Origin: Hahella sp.
Lineage (GTDB): Bacteria > Pseudomonadota > Gammaproteobacteria > Pseudomonadales > Oleiphilaceae
NCBI GenBank assembly: GCA_028280065.1
Contig: JANQMN010000148.1
Coordinates: 1-60,187, forward strand
DNA length: 60,187 nt
Reading direction: 5' to 3'
The position numbers were made by a program, and so were the translations under genes. Shown one piece after another: positions 18,422-27,351 of the stretch. The notes beneath the pieces are model-generated. The model worked only from the letters and a program-made list of their open reading frames with translations, was not told the origin of the DNA and did not search any database. Each line of letters starts with the position of its first letter. The first letter of the stretch is position 1.

Positions 18422-19651
18422 ATGGCGCCTAATTTTCCTCCGTTTAATGAGACTAGTTTGAACACTCCCAATTCTGCAATCGCTGAAGACGACCAGCCCA
18501 AGGTCGCATTTGCCGAACTTTCATTACATTCGAACCTGTTGGACGCCGTTGCGGGTCTCGGCTTTACGCATTGCACTCCAATTCAGGCGCAAACCTTACC
18601 CCATACGCTCAAAGGGGCCGATCTGGTCGGACAGGCGCAAACCGGGACAGGAAAGACTGCCGCCTTCCTAATCACAATACTGCAGCGGTTGTTGACGAAG
18701 CCGATTGCTCCCGAAGAGCGATATGCCAGTGAACCGCGGGCTCTTGTTGTCGCGCCGACCAGGGAGCTTGCGCTGCAAATCGAGAAAGATGCGCGAAAGT
18801 TGGCTAGGGGCTCGACGATTAATATTGCCTCCGTGATAGGAGGAACCAACCTCGAACGGATGCGGCAGCAGCTACGCGCTGAGGCCATTGATTTACTGAT
18901 TGCGACGCCGGGCCGGTTATTGGATCATCAGAGCAATAAGGACATCTTTTTGGATGCCGTGGAAATTCTGGTATTGGACGAAGCAGACCGAATGCTGGAT
19001 ATGGGTTTTATCCCGGATGTTAAGCGCATTGTCCGGGCAACGCCGCTTGGCCGTCAGACTTTGCTGTTCAGCGCAACTTTCAACGAAGATATCCTAAATT
19101 TGGCCCGACGCTGGACGGAAGATCCTGTTGAAATCCTCTTGGTCTCAGACGTGAAACCTGCCGAATCCGTCGAGCAACGGGTTTACATGGTTGAACATTC
19201 GCTGAAAAAGAATCTCCTTTGCAACTTGTTGAGAAATAGCGAAGCGCCAAGGGTTATCGTTTTTTGCAACCGACGTGACGAAACCCGGCAACTGTGCGAA
19301 TACCTGAATAAACAGGGCATCAGTTGTGAAATGATTTCCGGTGAATTGCCCCAGCAAAAACGTGTGAAGACGTTGGAACGCTTTCGCAAAGGCGGATTCC
19401 AGGCGATGGTGGCAACCGATGTCGCTGGTCGCGGCATTCATATCGAAGGGGTTTCTCACGTGGTCAACTACAACCTGCCGGAAGATCCCGAAGATTATGT
19501 GCACCGGATAGGCCGAACCGGCAGGGCAGGGGCGACGGGCACCTCCATTAGTTTTGCCTGCGAGGACGATTCTTTCCTGATTCCTGAACTGGAAAAATAC
19601 CTCGGGCATGAGCTTACCCTATTGCACCCGGAGCCGGAGTTACTGCGTTAA
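18422..19651 (+). CDS. rhlB: DEAD-box ATP-dependent RNA helicase, RhlB-like
   Basis: 409 residues with all DEAD-box motifs in order: Q motif (FTHCTPIQAQTLPHTL), motif I AQTGTGKT, Ia PTRELALQI, Ib TPGRL, II VLDEADRML, III SATFN, IV VIVFCNRR, V DVAGRGIHI and VI HRIGRTGRAG. Sequence and length fit RhlB, which unwinds structured RNA for RNase E/PNPase decay. Assignment to RhlB rather than another RhlE/SrmB-group helicase is from overall resemblance. The start is supported by a short non-conserved leader of about 35 residues. Confidence 0.88.
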   Translation: MAPNFPPFNETSLNTPNSAIAEDDQPKVAFAELSLHSNLLDAVAGLGFTHCTPIQAQTLPHTLKGADLVGQAQTGTGKTAAFLITILQRLLTKPIAPEERYASEPRALVVAPTRELALQIEKDARKLARGSTINIASVIGGTNLERMRQQLRAEAIDLLIATPGRLLDHQSNKDIFLDAVEILVLDEADRMLDMGFIPDVKRIVRATPLGRQTLLFSATFNEDILNLARRWTEDPVEILLVSDVKPAESVEQRVYMVEHSLKKNLLCNLLRNSEAPRVIVFCNRRDETRQLCEYLNKQGISCEMISGELPQQKRVKTLERFRKGGFQAMVATDVAGRGIHIEGVSHVVNYNLPEDPEDYVHRIGRTGRAGATGTSISFACEDDSFLIPELEKYLGHELTLLHPEPELLR

Positions 19652-19693
19652 AGCTGGCGATCCGTAGTCCGAAAACTCATAAAGGGACGATCG

Positions 19694-20839
19694 ATGAAAA
19701 TAGTCGCTGACGAGAATATCCCGTTACTCAAGGAGTTTTTTGCCGATATCGGCGAGATAGCGAAGTATCCGGGACGCGCTATCGGCCCTGCGCAAATTGC
19801 CGGCGCTGATATCCTGCTGGTTCGTTCCGTCACCCCGGTAAACGCCGAACTGCTGGAAGGGTCTTCGATCAGGTTTGTCGGCACCGCCACAATCGGATTG
19901 GACCATTTCGATACCCACTACCTGGAAAGCAAAGGAATCGGTTATTGCAGTGCGCCGGGTTGCAATGCCAGAGCGGTATTGGAATACGTTATAGGCGCAC
20001 TATCCGTACTGTCCGAGCAACAGGGATTTAGCTTACCCCAAAAAACCGTCGGAATTGTTGGACGTGGACAAATCGGCAGCCGCTTGGAAAATGCCTTGCG
20101 TAAGTTAGGCGTCACCGTCAAATCCAATGACCCGCCTCTTGAAGAAAACGATGAACAGGATCTGTTTCCACTCGAGGAAGTGCTGAACTGTGACATCGTG
20201 ACCTTGCATGTGCCCCTGACCAGATCCGGCGATCACCCTACTTACAGGTTGTTGAATGCGAAACGAATTCAGGCGTTACGCGACAATCAAATTCTGATTA
20301 ACACCAGCCGTGGAGAAGTTGTGGACGAAGCGGCATTGAAGCAAAGGCTATCCGCGGATCAGCCGCCGACTGTGATATTGGATGTATTTCTCAATGAGCC
20401 GGCTATTGACACCGAGCTTGCCCGGCTCGCGCATTTCGCCACCCCGCATATTGCCGGTTACAGCCTCGACGGCAAAACCAATGGCACCGCCATACTCTAC
20501 AAAAGCCTTTGTAGGTTTTTAGGTCTGCCTATTCGACACAAAGTGGGGCAGTTCATGCCCGATCCGCCTTTGCGCAAGCTGGCTTTTTCCAATGCCACGG
20601 ATCCCGAGTGGGCCTTGCACACCGCCATACGTGCATGTTATGACGTTCGCCATGACGATAGTAACTTGCGTAGAACGTTGTCGCTTGAAGATGATAGCCG
20701 CCGAGCGGCATTTGATCGTTTACGAAAAGAATACCGGGTGAGGCGTGGATTTGATCAGGTGAAAATTCTGTTGAAGAATGGCAAGGCCGACTTGATTAAT
20801 CACTTTACCGCCGTTGGCTTTAATCTCCAGACCAAGTAA
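19694..20839 (+). CDS. pdxB: erythronate-4-phosphate dehydrogenase
   Basis: The 381-residue NAD-dependent D-2-hydroxyacid dehydrogenase of the DXP-dependent pyridoxal phosphate pathway oxidises 4-phosphoerythronate. Seen: MKIVADENIPLLKEFF and ADILLVRSVTPVN at the N-terminus, the NAD-binding GIVGRGQIGSR, catalytic Arg in NTSRGEVVDE, the Glu in FLNEP, the His in TPHIAGYSLDGK and the PdxB-specific C-terminal dimerisation domain (WALHTAIRACYDVR). A ribosome site AAGGGA precedes the ATG. The product PLP would serve the transaminases in this window. A 58-bp palindrome follows the stop by 2 bp. Confidence 0.95.
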   Translation: MKIVADENIPLLKEFFADIGEIAKYPGRAIGPAQIAGADILLVRSVTPVNAELLEGSSIRFVGTATIGLDHFDTHYLESKGIGYCSAPGCNARAVLEYVIGALSVLSEQQGFSLPQKTVGIVGRGQIGSRLENALRKLGVTVKSNDPPLEENDEQDLFPLEEVLNCDIVTLHVPLTRSGDHPTYRLLNAKRIQALRDNQILINTSRGEVVDEAALKQRLSADQPPTVILDVFLNEPAIDTELARLAHFATPHIAGYSLDGKTNGTAILYKSLCRFLGLPIRHKVGQFMPDPPLRKLAFSNATDPEWALHTAIRACYDVRHDDSNLRRTLSLEDDSRRAAFDRLRKEYRVRRGFDQVKILLKNGKADLINHFTAVGFNLQTK

Positions 20840-20841
20840 TA

Positions 20842-20899
20842 CTAGTGTAGTGTCCTATATAGATAGCCCATGGGCTATCTATATAGGACACTACACTAG
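20842..20899. repeat. 58-bp perfect loop-free palindrome after pdxB
   Basis: Two 29-bp arms are exact reverse complements, meeting at CCCA|TGGG between 20870 and 20871 with no spacer. The first arm begins CTAGTGTAGTGTCC and the second ends GGACACTACACTAG, so both ends are CTAG. No T-run follows, so it is not a normal intrinsic terminator, though a 29-bp RNA stem could still stop or protect the pdxB message. It may be a tiny mobile repeat or a junction of two terminal inverted repeats. Confidence 0.9.
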
Positions 20900-21022
20900 G
20901 CTTTGAGCGCGCTTTTCTTTGCCGCATCTTCACCTACACTTAAGTATACCCACCGTAAACTTTGGTGTTCGTCTGCCGTTAGATAATAGGCAGTTTATTT
21001 GCGATATAGGAAGATTCATATT

Positions 21023-21718
21023 TTGGCCGAAGCGCAAACGCTTTCCAAAACCAACGATTTGCAAGTCCCGTTTGAAAAACTTGGTTTGAAAATTGGAGAT
21101 CCGCTTCATTTAGAGGGGCTTGATCATTCCGGACGCTATCAGGTGAAGCTGATTGGATACGCGCCTGGGCAGAGCATAGTTGTCACCGCGCCCATGGTAG
21201 AGAATAAACAGGTCCTGTTGAAAAAAGACCGCCCATTTACCGTGCGTTCATTAGCGCAGAACAATGCCTTTGCTTTTCAAAGCCGGGTATTGGCGGTTCC
21301 CATGCAGCCCTTCCTGCATGTCCACCTGGAATATCCCAAGGAAATGATGACCATACAGGTGCGCAACGCGGCGCGTCTGGTCGTTGAAATGCCGACCAGA
21401 GTGCTTAGTGAGTTCGATACCGGCACCGGGGAATGGCCGAAATCCGGTTTGATATACGATATCAGTAAAACGGGCGCGGGCCTTCGGAGTGAACAGTCGT
21501 TGGGTATCGTCAACGATGAAATCCTGTTGCAGTTTAACTTAACGGTCGCCGGCATCAGCAAGACATTCAAGATATCCGCCATTATCCGCAATAAAACACG
21601 ACTCGCCGGTGAATATTTGCCGTATAAATTTAACTATGGCCTGCAGTTTTGCAATCTTTCAGATGCAGCAAAAATTGTCCTAAGCGGCTTTATTTACGAA
21701 TTGCAATCAACGAAATAG
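21023..21718 (+). CDS. PilZ-domain protein, YcgR-like
   Basis: About 231 residues: an N-terminal YcgR/PilZN-like beta domain (LGLKIGDPLHLEG, GRYQVKLIGYAPGQSIVVTAP) followed by a PilZ domain. The c-di-GMP motifs are present as RNAARL (RxxxR) and YDISKTGAG (DxSxxG). Such proteins bind c-di-GMP and slow the flagellar motor or control surface polysaccharides; this agrees with the flagellin region in the window. No ATG is available. TTG at 21023 has AGGAAG nine bases upstream and was preferred to the TTG at 20999, which would add eight residues. Confidence 0.85.
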   Translation: MAEAQTLSKTNDLQVPFEKLGLKIGDPLHLEGLDHSGRYQVKLIGYAPGQSIVVTAPMVENKQVLLKKDRPFTVRSLAQNNAFAFQSRVLAVPMQPFLHVHLEYPKEMMTIQVRNAARLVVEMPTRVLSEFDTGTGEWPKSGLIYDISKTGAGLRSEQSLGIVNDEILLQFNLTVAGISKTFKISAIIRNKTRLAGEYLPYKFNYGLQFCNLSDAAKIVLSGFIYELQSTK

Positions 21719-21744
21719 CTCGGCCCGTTTCAGGAAACCTCCGG

Positions 21745-22629
21745 TTAAAATGCCTTTCCTTGTAAAGCGGCAATGCGCTCGTCCAAGGGTGGATGGCTTG
21801 CAAACAGGGCTTTGAAACTGTTTTTCTTCCCTTCTGTAATTCCAAAAGCGGTAAGCGTATCCGGCATTTCGGCAGGCGACTCCGATTCCAGTTTTAACCG
21901 GTGAAGTGCGGCGACCATCGCGCCTGTGCCTGCCAGTCTGGCTCCCATCGCATCCGCACGAAATTCCCGGCGGCGGGAAAACCACATGACAATAATCTGC
22001 GCCAAAAATCCCAAGACGATTTCAGCGAAAATGGTCGTCACCCAAAATGCCAGGCCGTGGCCATGTTCATTCTTAAATACGACTCGGTCGACAATATTAC
22101 CGATGATTCGGGCGAAGAACATAACAAAGGTGTTGATAATTCCTTGGATTAGAGCCAGTGTAACCATATCGCCGTTCGCCACATGGCCGATTTCATGGGC
22201 CAGAACCGCTCGCACCTCGTCTTTGCTAAATCTTCCTAAAAGTCCGGCGCTGACGGCGACCAAAGCATTATTCTTATTCCAGCCGGTGGCAAAGGCATTG
22301 GACTGACGAGCCGGAAATATACCCACTTCCGGCATGTTAATACCTGCTTCTCTGGAGAGTTCCGAGACCGTTTCCAGCAGCCAGCGTTCCGTGCCGTTTT
22401 GCGGCTGTTGAATGATCTGGGTGCGGGTGGACCTTTTCGCCAACCATTTGGATAGAAACAGCGAAATCAGCGCGCCGCTAAAACCGAATACGGCGCAGAA
22501 AATCAGTAGTGAAGTGAGATTTAATCCGTTTTGCTGTAAATACGGTTCAACGCCCAGGATGCTGAGCGTAATGCTGGCAATGGCGATGACGGCAATATTA
22601 GTGGCAACGAACAGAAATATTCGAAGCAT
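21745..22629 (-). CDS. htpX: membrane zinc metalloprotease HtpX
   Basis: 294 residues of the M48 family. Two N-terminal helices ([39 protein letters not shown]) and two central ones flank the zinc motif [14 protein letters not shown]; the third ligand is the Glu in RRREFRADA. HtpX degrades misfolded inner-membrane proteins together with FtsH. A good GAGGA ribosome site precedes the ATG. It is convergent with the PilZ gene and lies downstream of alaA on the same strand, but a hairpin separates them. Confidence 0.95.
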   Translation of the reverse strand: MLRIFLFVATNIAVIAIASITLSILGVEPYLQQNGLNLTSLLIFCAVFGFSGALISLFLSKWLAKRSTRTQIIQQPQNGTERWLLETVSELSREAGINMPEVGIFPARQSNAFATGWNKNNALVAVSAGLLGRFSKDEVRAVLAHEIGHVANGDMVTLALIQGIINTFVMFFARIIGNIVDRVVFKNEHGHGLAFWVTTIFAEIVLGFLAQIIVMWFSRRREFRADAMGARLAGTGAMVAALHRLKLESESPAEMPDTLTAFGITEGKKNSFKALFASHPPLDERIAALQGKAF

Positions 22630-22654
22630 GGGGTCCTCTTATCGATAACAATAA

Positions 22655-22673
22655 CTCCCAGCAAAATAGGGAG
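22655..22673 (-). terminator. weak hairpin between the alaA pair and htpX
   Basis: A 5-bp stem (CTCCC / GGGAG, 9-nt loop) is followed in the leftward transcript by TTATTGTTATC. A second small palindrome, GGATATTAAATATCC, lies nearby at about 22692-22706. They may end the alaA transcript before htpX; the evidence is modest. Confidence 0.3.
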
Positions 22674-22732
22674 CAAGCGAGGCAAAATCAACAATGCCGG
22701 ATATTAAATATCCTTAAGGTATGGCGAGGCGG

Positions 22733-23182
22733 TTAGTGAGTGAAAAGTATCGACTCCAGCATCTGCGCGAGCTGGGTGGAGGTGGCGTTTTTCAAGAGAA
22801 ATTTCACGAGCTGAATATTGGTAACGGGTTCCACCTTTTGGTGTTGTAGCAGGGGGGCCAGGATCGGGTCGTCCTGCATGATACTGCCGGGAAACTGTGC
22901 CAGCCTGTTCAACTTGACGAAGGTGGTTTGAGTAAGAACTGCCTGGTCTATGGCTTCTTGCCGGATAGTTTCCTCAAACCGCATGAATCCTTCGTCGGCC
23001 AGCCACAGCATGGCGGAAAAACAGGACTGATGACGGGTGCTATGCAAGCCGAACTCGTCCGGTGTATCCGGCCCGCAAATATCTTCCACGTATATCTGCG
23101 ATTTACGTGGAAAATAGTTGTGCAGGTGCAGCAGAATTCGGGCTAGGTCTTTGTAGAACTCTTCAATATGAATATCGGCCAT
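22733..23182 (-). CDS. conserved hypothetical protein (149 residues)
   Basis: Not recognised as a characterised family. The protein is soluble, without signal peptide or membrane helix, and acidic at the N-terminus (MADIHIEEFYKDLARILLHL). The middle part FGLHSTRHQSCFSAMLWLADEGFMRF looks like a winged-helix-type surface (helices then RFEE), and the C-terminus is helical (LVKFLLKNATSTQLAQMLE). It starts 21 bp after the alaA stop on the same strand, so it is very likely cotranscribed with alaA. A regulatory or accessory role is only a guess. Confidence 0.75.
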   Translation of the reverse strand: MADIHIEEFYKDLARILLHLHNYFPRKSQIYVEDICGPDTPDEFGLHSTRHQSCFSAMLWLADEGFMRFEETIRQEAIDQAVLTQTTFVKLNRLAQFPGSIMQDDPILAPLLQHQKVEPVTNIQLVKFLLKNATSTQLAQMLESILFTH

Positions 23183-23203
23183 GGACTGTCAGTCTGCTTT
23201 TCC

Positions 23204-24421
23204 TTACGACGTTTCGTAATGTGTAAGGAAGTGGCCGATACGCTCCATTGCCCATTCCAGTTTGTCGGCCCGAGGCAGAAAGACTATTCGAAAATGCTGG
23301 TGATCTTTCAAATTGAATGCCGAACCTTGCACGATCAAGATGCGTTCTTCTTTCAGTAGATCCAATACCAGCTGCTCGTCATCTTTAATTTTTAGTACCT
23401 TGGGATCTATTTTGGGAAACAGGTACATTGCACCTTTAGGTTTTACGCAGCTTACCCCTGGAATCCGGGTGATAAGGTCGTAAGCGATATTGCGCTGTTC
23501 ATAAAGGCGGCCGCCCGGTTTGACCAGGTCGTTAATACTCTGATAACCGCCCAATGCGGTTTGAATTCCCAATTGGGCGGGCACATTTGAGCACAAACGC
23601 ATGGAGCTCAGCATAGTGAGGCCTTCAATGAAGTCCTCAGCCCTGAGTTTGGCACCGCTGACAATCAACCACCCGGCGCGGTAGCCAGCAGCCCGGTAGT
23701 TTTTAGATAACCCATTGAATGTTAAGCACAATATGTCTTCGGCCAGGGACGCGAGGCAGGTATGGGTCGCACCGTCGTAGAGAATTTTGTCGTATATCTC
23801 GTCGGCCAGCAGAATCAGCTTATGCTTGCGCGCCAATTCCACGATTTGTTGCAACAGGTCCTTCGAATAAACCGCGCCGGTGGGATTGTTCGGATTAATG
23901 ACAACGATTGCCCTGGTGTGTTCGGTGATCTTTTTTTCAATATCCTTTATATCCGGAAACCAGTCGGATTTTTCATCGCATTTATAGTGTACGGCCTTAC
24001 CGCTGGAAAGCGTTACCGCGGCTGTCCAAAGAGGGTAGTCAGGCGCTGGTATCAGTACTTCGTCATTGGTATTGAGCAGCGCCTGCATACTCATGACGAT
24101 AAGTTCGCTCACGCCATTGCCGAGATAGATGTCTTCAATGTCGACATTGGGGATATTGCATTGCTGGCTGTAGTGCATAACAGCTTTGCGGGCGGTGAAT
24201 AGTCCTTTGGAATCAGCATAGCCCTGGGCATGGCTTAGGTTGTAAATAACGTCTTGTTGGATTTCCTCCGGGACATCAAAGCCGAAAGGCGCGGGATTGC
24301 CGATGTTGAGTTTCAGAATCCTGTGACCTTCTTCTTCCAGATGCTTCGCTTCCTGCAATACCCTGCCGCGAATTTCGTAACCTACATTTTGTAGTTTGTT
24401 GGATTTTTTTACTTCAAACAT
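23204..24421 (-). CDS. alaA: alanine transaminase (glutamate-pyruvate aminotransferase) AlaA
   Basis: 405-residue fold-type I PLP enzyme, class I/II aminotransferase. The PLP lysine is in FNGLSKNYRAAGYRAGW; NPNNPTGAVYS and LADEIYDKILYDG are the other conserved PLP blocks. The N-terminus KSNKLQNVGYEIRGRVL and the length match AlaA of E. coli and relatives, which transfers an amino group from glutamate to pyruvate. Its 3' partner is a 149-residue unknown gene. The gap to the divergent msrB (257 bp) shows no distinctive element. Confidence 0.93.
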   Translation of the reverse strand: MFEVKKSNKLQNVGYEIRGRVLQEAKHLEEEGHRILKLNIGNPAPFGFDVPEEIQQDVIYNLSHAQGYADSKGLFTARKAVMHYSQQCNIPNVDIEDIYLGNGVSELIVMSMQALLNTNDEVLIPAPDYPLWTAAVTLSSGKAVHYKCDEKSDWFPDIKDIEKKITEHTRAIVVINPNNPTGAVYSKDLLQQIVELARKHKLILLADEIYDKILYDGATHTCLASLAEDILCLTFNGLSKNYRAAGYRAGWLIVSGAKLRAEDFIEGLTMLSSMRLCSNVPAQLGIQTALGGYQSINDLVKPGGRLYEQRNIAYDLITRIPGVSCVKPKGAMYLFPKIDPKVLKIKDDEQLVLDLLKEERILIVQGSAFNLKDHQHFRIVFLPRADKLEWAMERIGHFLTHYETS

Positions 24422-24678
24422 TGCTTAAGACTTTTCGGGTTCGCCGGCTTTTATTCAAGAAACTGCTTTTCATAGCGCCATTTGGTGGACTACCGTAGGA
24501 ACTCAGCCACCATTGAAATTCTAGTATGAGCTACCAATTTTCATAGTGTATCTTGTCGGTTTTGGCTTTAGTGTAACGTTTTGATTTAAGCGTAACAGTA
24601 AACCATAGCTAAAAAACGCCGTAAATACTAAGCAGTACTCCAAGCGAACTGTTCGAGTTCACCTGTAGTGAGGTAACC

Positions 24679-25089
24679 ATGACAAAAGTTAAAAAATCTG
24701 AATCTGAATGGCGAGAATATCTCACCGATGAGCAGTATCGCGTAACCCGGGAAAAGGGAACGGAAAGACCCTTTACCGGTAAGTTCAACGATCACCATGA
24801 AACCGGTATTTACACTTGCGTGTGCTGTGGGGCAGAGTTGTTTAAGTCCGACAGTAAGTTTGATGCAGGGTGTGGATGGCCCAGTTTCTGGCAAGCGGCT
24901 GAAACCGAAAATGTTTCGGAGCAAAAAGACTTCAGCCACATGATGATTCGCACTGAGATTCTTTGCAGCAATTGCGAGGCGCATTTAGGCCATGTTTTCG
25001 ACGACGGCCCGAAGCCGACCGGTTTACGCTATTGCGTGAACTCCGCTTCCCTGAGTTTTAAAGCGACTGATGAAAAGGATGAAAAATGA
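24679..25089 (+). CDS. msrB: peptide methionine-(R)-sulfoxide reductase MsrB
   Basis: 136 residues. Two zinc CxxC pairs (CVCCG and CSNCEAH), the substrate block GCGWPSFW and the catalytic Cys in RYCVNSASLSF are all present. The enzyme repairs oxidised methionine in cytoplasmic proteins using thioredoxin. A TGAGGT ribosome site lies before the ATG. Its stop overlaps the glutathione peroxidase start by 4 bp (ATGA), making a two-gene oxidative-defence operon. Confidence 0.95.
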   Translation: MTKVKKSESEWREYLTDEQYRVTREKGTERPFTGKFNDHHETGIYTCVCCGAELFKSDSKFDAGCGWPSFWQAAETENVSEQKDFSHMMIRTEILCSNCEAHLGHVFDDGPKPTGLRYCVNSASLSFKATDEKDEK

Positions 25090-25565
25090 GCATATATGAC
25101 ATCGAAGTTGAAGATATCAAGGGCGAGCAACACCGACTGGCCGACTATAAGGGCAAGGTGTTGTTGATCGTCAATACCGCAAGTAAATGCGGTTTCACTC
25201 CTCAGTTCAAAGGGCTGCAAAAACTCTATGAAACCTATCAGGAACAAGGGTTTGAAGTGCTGGGATTTCCCTGTAATCAATTTGGCCATCAAGATCCGGG
25301 AACAAATGGCGAGATACAGGAATTTTGCGAGATAAATTATGGAGTGAGTTTTCCAATGCATGCCAAAGTCGATGTCAATGGCAGCGATGCGCATACCCTT
25401 TTTAAGCATCTCAAATCGGAAGCGAAGGGTCTGATGGGATCAGAGGTTATTAAGTGGAACTTCACCAAGTTTTTGGTCAGCAAGGAAGGAGAAGTGTTGG
25501 AGCGCTTCGCTCCCAATACCGATCCGGAGAAAATTGCCGGAAAAATTGAAAAGCTTCTGAACTAA
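25086..25565 (+). CDS. glutathione peroxidase family protein (BtuE/Gpx-like)
   Basis: 159 residues with a thioredoxin fold. The peroxidatic Cys is in NTASKCGFTPQFKGLQ, the Gln and Trp of the catalytic tetrad are in FPCNQFGHQDPG and KWNFTKFLV. Cys replaces selenocysteine, as in bacterial thioredoxin-dependent Gpx enzymes that reduce H2O2 and lipid hydroperoxides. Another Cys in FPCN is the likely resolving residue. Translationally coupled to msrB. Confidence 0.93.
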   Translation: MSIYDIEVEDIKGEQHRLADYKGKVLLIVNTASKCGFTPQFKGLQKLYETYQEQGFEVLGFPCNQFGHQDPGTNGEIQEFCEINYGVSFPMHAKVDVNGSDAHTLFKHLKSEAKGLMGSEVIKWNFTKFLVSKEGEVLERFAPNTDPEKIAGKIEKLLN

Positions 25566-25840
25566 CGAGCAGGCCTTTTTGTAAGCCTGATTTGCAAACC
25601 GCCTTACTTCTGTAACGCTGGTAATCTTTTATGTCGGGACATATTTCGATTGCCAGCGAGATGCTCTTAGTTACTAAACCCCAACATAACTCCTGCGTAA
25701 AAAATGTGCGCCAGTTCACATTTTGGCTTAGTCTTTTATTAGGCACTGTAGACATTTGGCAGAGGTAATAACCAGAAGTCTTCATAACCTAGAACTAAGG
25801 TTTCGAAAACTAACCAGTGTGCTGCGTGAGGCTATCCGGC

Positions 25841-27283
25841 ATGGAAACAATTCCCGCATCCCGTTCCGGGCATGAAAAGAAAAATTGGATTTCCTATCTG
25901 AGTCAAATTGAACTGCCCGTTCTCGCACAATCCCTCAAGGAGATTACTGCCCTTACCGACAGTTCCACCAGCTCCGTCAGCGAACTCACGGAAGTTGTAC
26001 TTCGCGATGCGGATCTGACTTCACAGGTTATTCGGCTTTCCAACACGGTTTTTTACAACCTTTCCAAACGTAAGGTAAACACGGTCAGCCGGGCAATTAC
26101 CCTGATAGGGTTCGATTCGGTAAAAAGCATCGCGATTTCCTCATTGTTAATCGAAACCTTTATTAATAAATCTCCTCGCGGTCATTTGTTGAAAGCACTG
26201 GCGCGGGCCCTTCATGCAGGCGTGCAAGCCCGTGAACTGCTATTAAGCCCGGAATCCGGCCGCCGGGAAGAAGTGTTTATTGCCGCATTGCTTAGTCATA
26301 TTGGTGAAATGGCATTTTGGTGCAGTCGGGCATCGCAGACTGAGCAGATGAGTGAAGCGCTGACCAGGATGACATCCATTGAAGCTCAAGACCTGGTCTT
26401 GGGAATGCGATTCGAGCAAATAACCCGTGGTTTGGCCGGCAAATGGCATTTGGAGGTGTTACTGAAGGAAGTAGTCTCCGGCCGCAATACCGATAGTGGG
26501 CTCGTGAAGGGAATTCGCATGATCGTCGAGTTGGTGGAAGTGGCCGATGCTGGCTGGGATTCACCGGGAACGCGAAAAAACTTACAGCGACTTGGACAAT
26601 GCCTGGATACACCGGAAGCGGCATTGTTAGAACAACTCCAGGAAAATGCCAAACAAGCCGAAGAACTGGCAACTTATTACGGGATCAATGATTTAGTCCA
26701 GCAGTTTCCGAACGCCGATCCAAAAACGCCGGCGGCAGCTACTGAGATACATGCGAAAAACCCGGAGCTCCAGCTAAATATCTTGCGCGATCTGTCGGCA
26801 ATGCTCCTGGAAAAACCAAACCTCAATGTGGTGCTCCAGACCGTTGTCGAAGGTATCCACCGCGCGGTAGGGCTGCCAAGAGTGGTATTGCTGATGCGCG
26901 CCAGAACCCAGCCCTATATTTTCCGCGCTAAGCTGGCTCTGGGTCCCCAGGCGGAGCAATGGCGTAAAAATTTTGTGCTTGATCTTCAGAACGAGGCGGC
27001 ATTACCCAAAAGCTTCTTGGAAGAGCAGCACAGCCTGACGCATCCAAACCAGTTTCCTAAAAATGCCGACGTCGCTGGCGGACTTGGTGAAATGATCGAT
27101 CAAGCGCAAGGAATGTACTATTGCTTACGCGCGGGAAATCGGACAATTGGCATCATTTACGCAGATTTTGGTGCGAAATCCGCGAATGTGAGTGATCGAT
27201 CCGAGGCGGTATTAGATGAAGTTTACACCGCCTTTTGCCATTTTGGTCAGCAGGCGCAGTTTGCGATTTTCCAGTTGCAGTAG
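25841..27283 (+). CDS. HDOD-domain signalling protein with GAF-like C-terminus
   Basis: About 480 residues. Residues 15-215 form an HDOD domain (LPVLAQSLKEITALTD, VVLRDADLTSQVIRLSNT, VSRAITLIGFDSVKSIAIS), a catalytically inactive relative of HD phosphohydrolases used in signalling. The C-terminal part (NILRDLSAMLLEKPNLNVVL, GIHRAVGLPRVVLLMR, NRTIGIIYADFG) resembles a GAF domain. No output enzyme is present. ATG at 25841 has a GAGG ribosome site; an upstream in-frame start adds eight residues. The gene stands alone; the 275-bp gap upstream shows nothing clear. Confidence 0.82.
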   Translation: METIPASRSGHEKKNWISYLSQIELPVLAQSLKEITALTDSSTSSVSELTEVVLRDADLTSQVIRLSNTVFYNLSKRKVNTVSRAITLIGFDSVKSIAISSLLIETFINKSPRGHLLKALARALHAGVQARELLLSPESGRREEVFIAALLSHIGEMAFWCSRASQTEQMSEALTRMTSIEAQDLVLGMRFEQITRGLAGKWHLEVLLKEVVSGRNTDSGLVKGIRMIVELVEVADAGWDSPGTRKNLQRLGQCLDTPEAALLEQLQENAKQAEELATYYGINDLVQQFPNADPKTPAAATEIHAKNPELQLNILRDLSAMLLEKPNLNVVLQTVVEGIHRAVGLPRVVLLMRARTQPYIFRAKLALGPQAEQWRKNFVLDLQNEAALPKSFLEEQHSLTHPNQFPKNADVAGGLGEMIDQAQGMYYCLRAGNRTIGIIYADFGAKSANVSDRSEAVLDEVYTAFCHFGQQAQFAIFQLQ

Positions 27284-27351
27284 CCTGTTGTTACCGGATT
27301 AGCGCGGCCTGCAAAGCCATTGGATAGCTTAGCTTCTTGTCCGGATTTCCA

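Noticed and set aside
20842-20899. Ordinary rho-independent terminator of pdxB
   Set aside because: The stem is far longer than usual, has no loop and no T-run, so it was reported as a repeat instead.
25570-25592. Terminator after glutathione peroxidase (CAGGC / GCCTG)
   Set aside because: Five-bp stem followed by ATTTG with no T-run; too weak to list as a feature.
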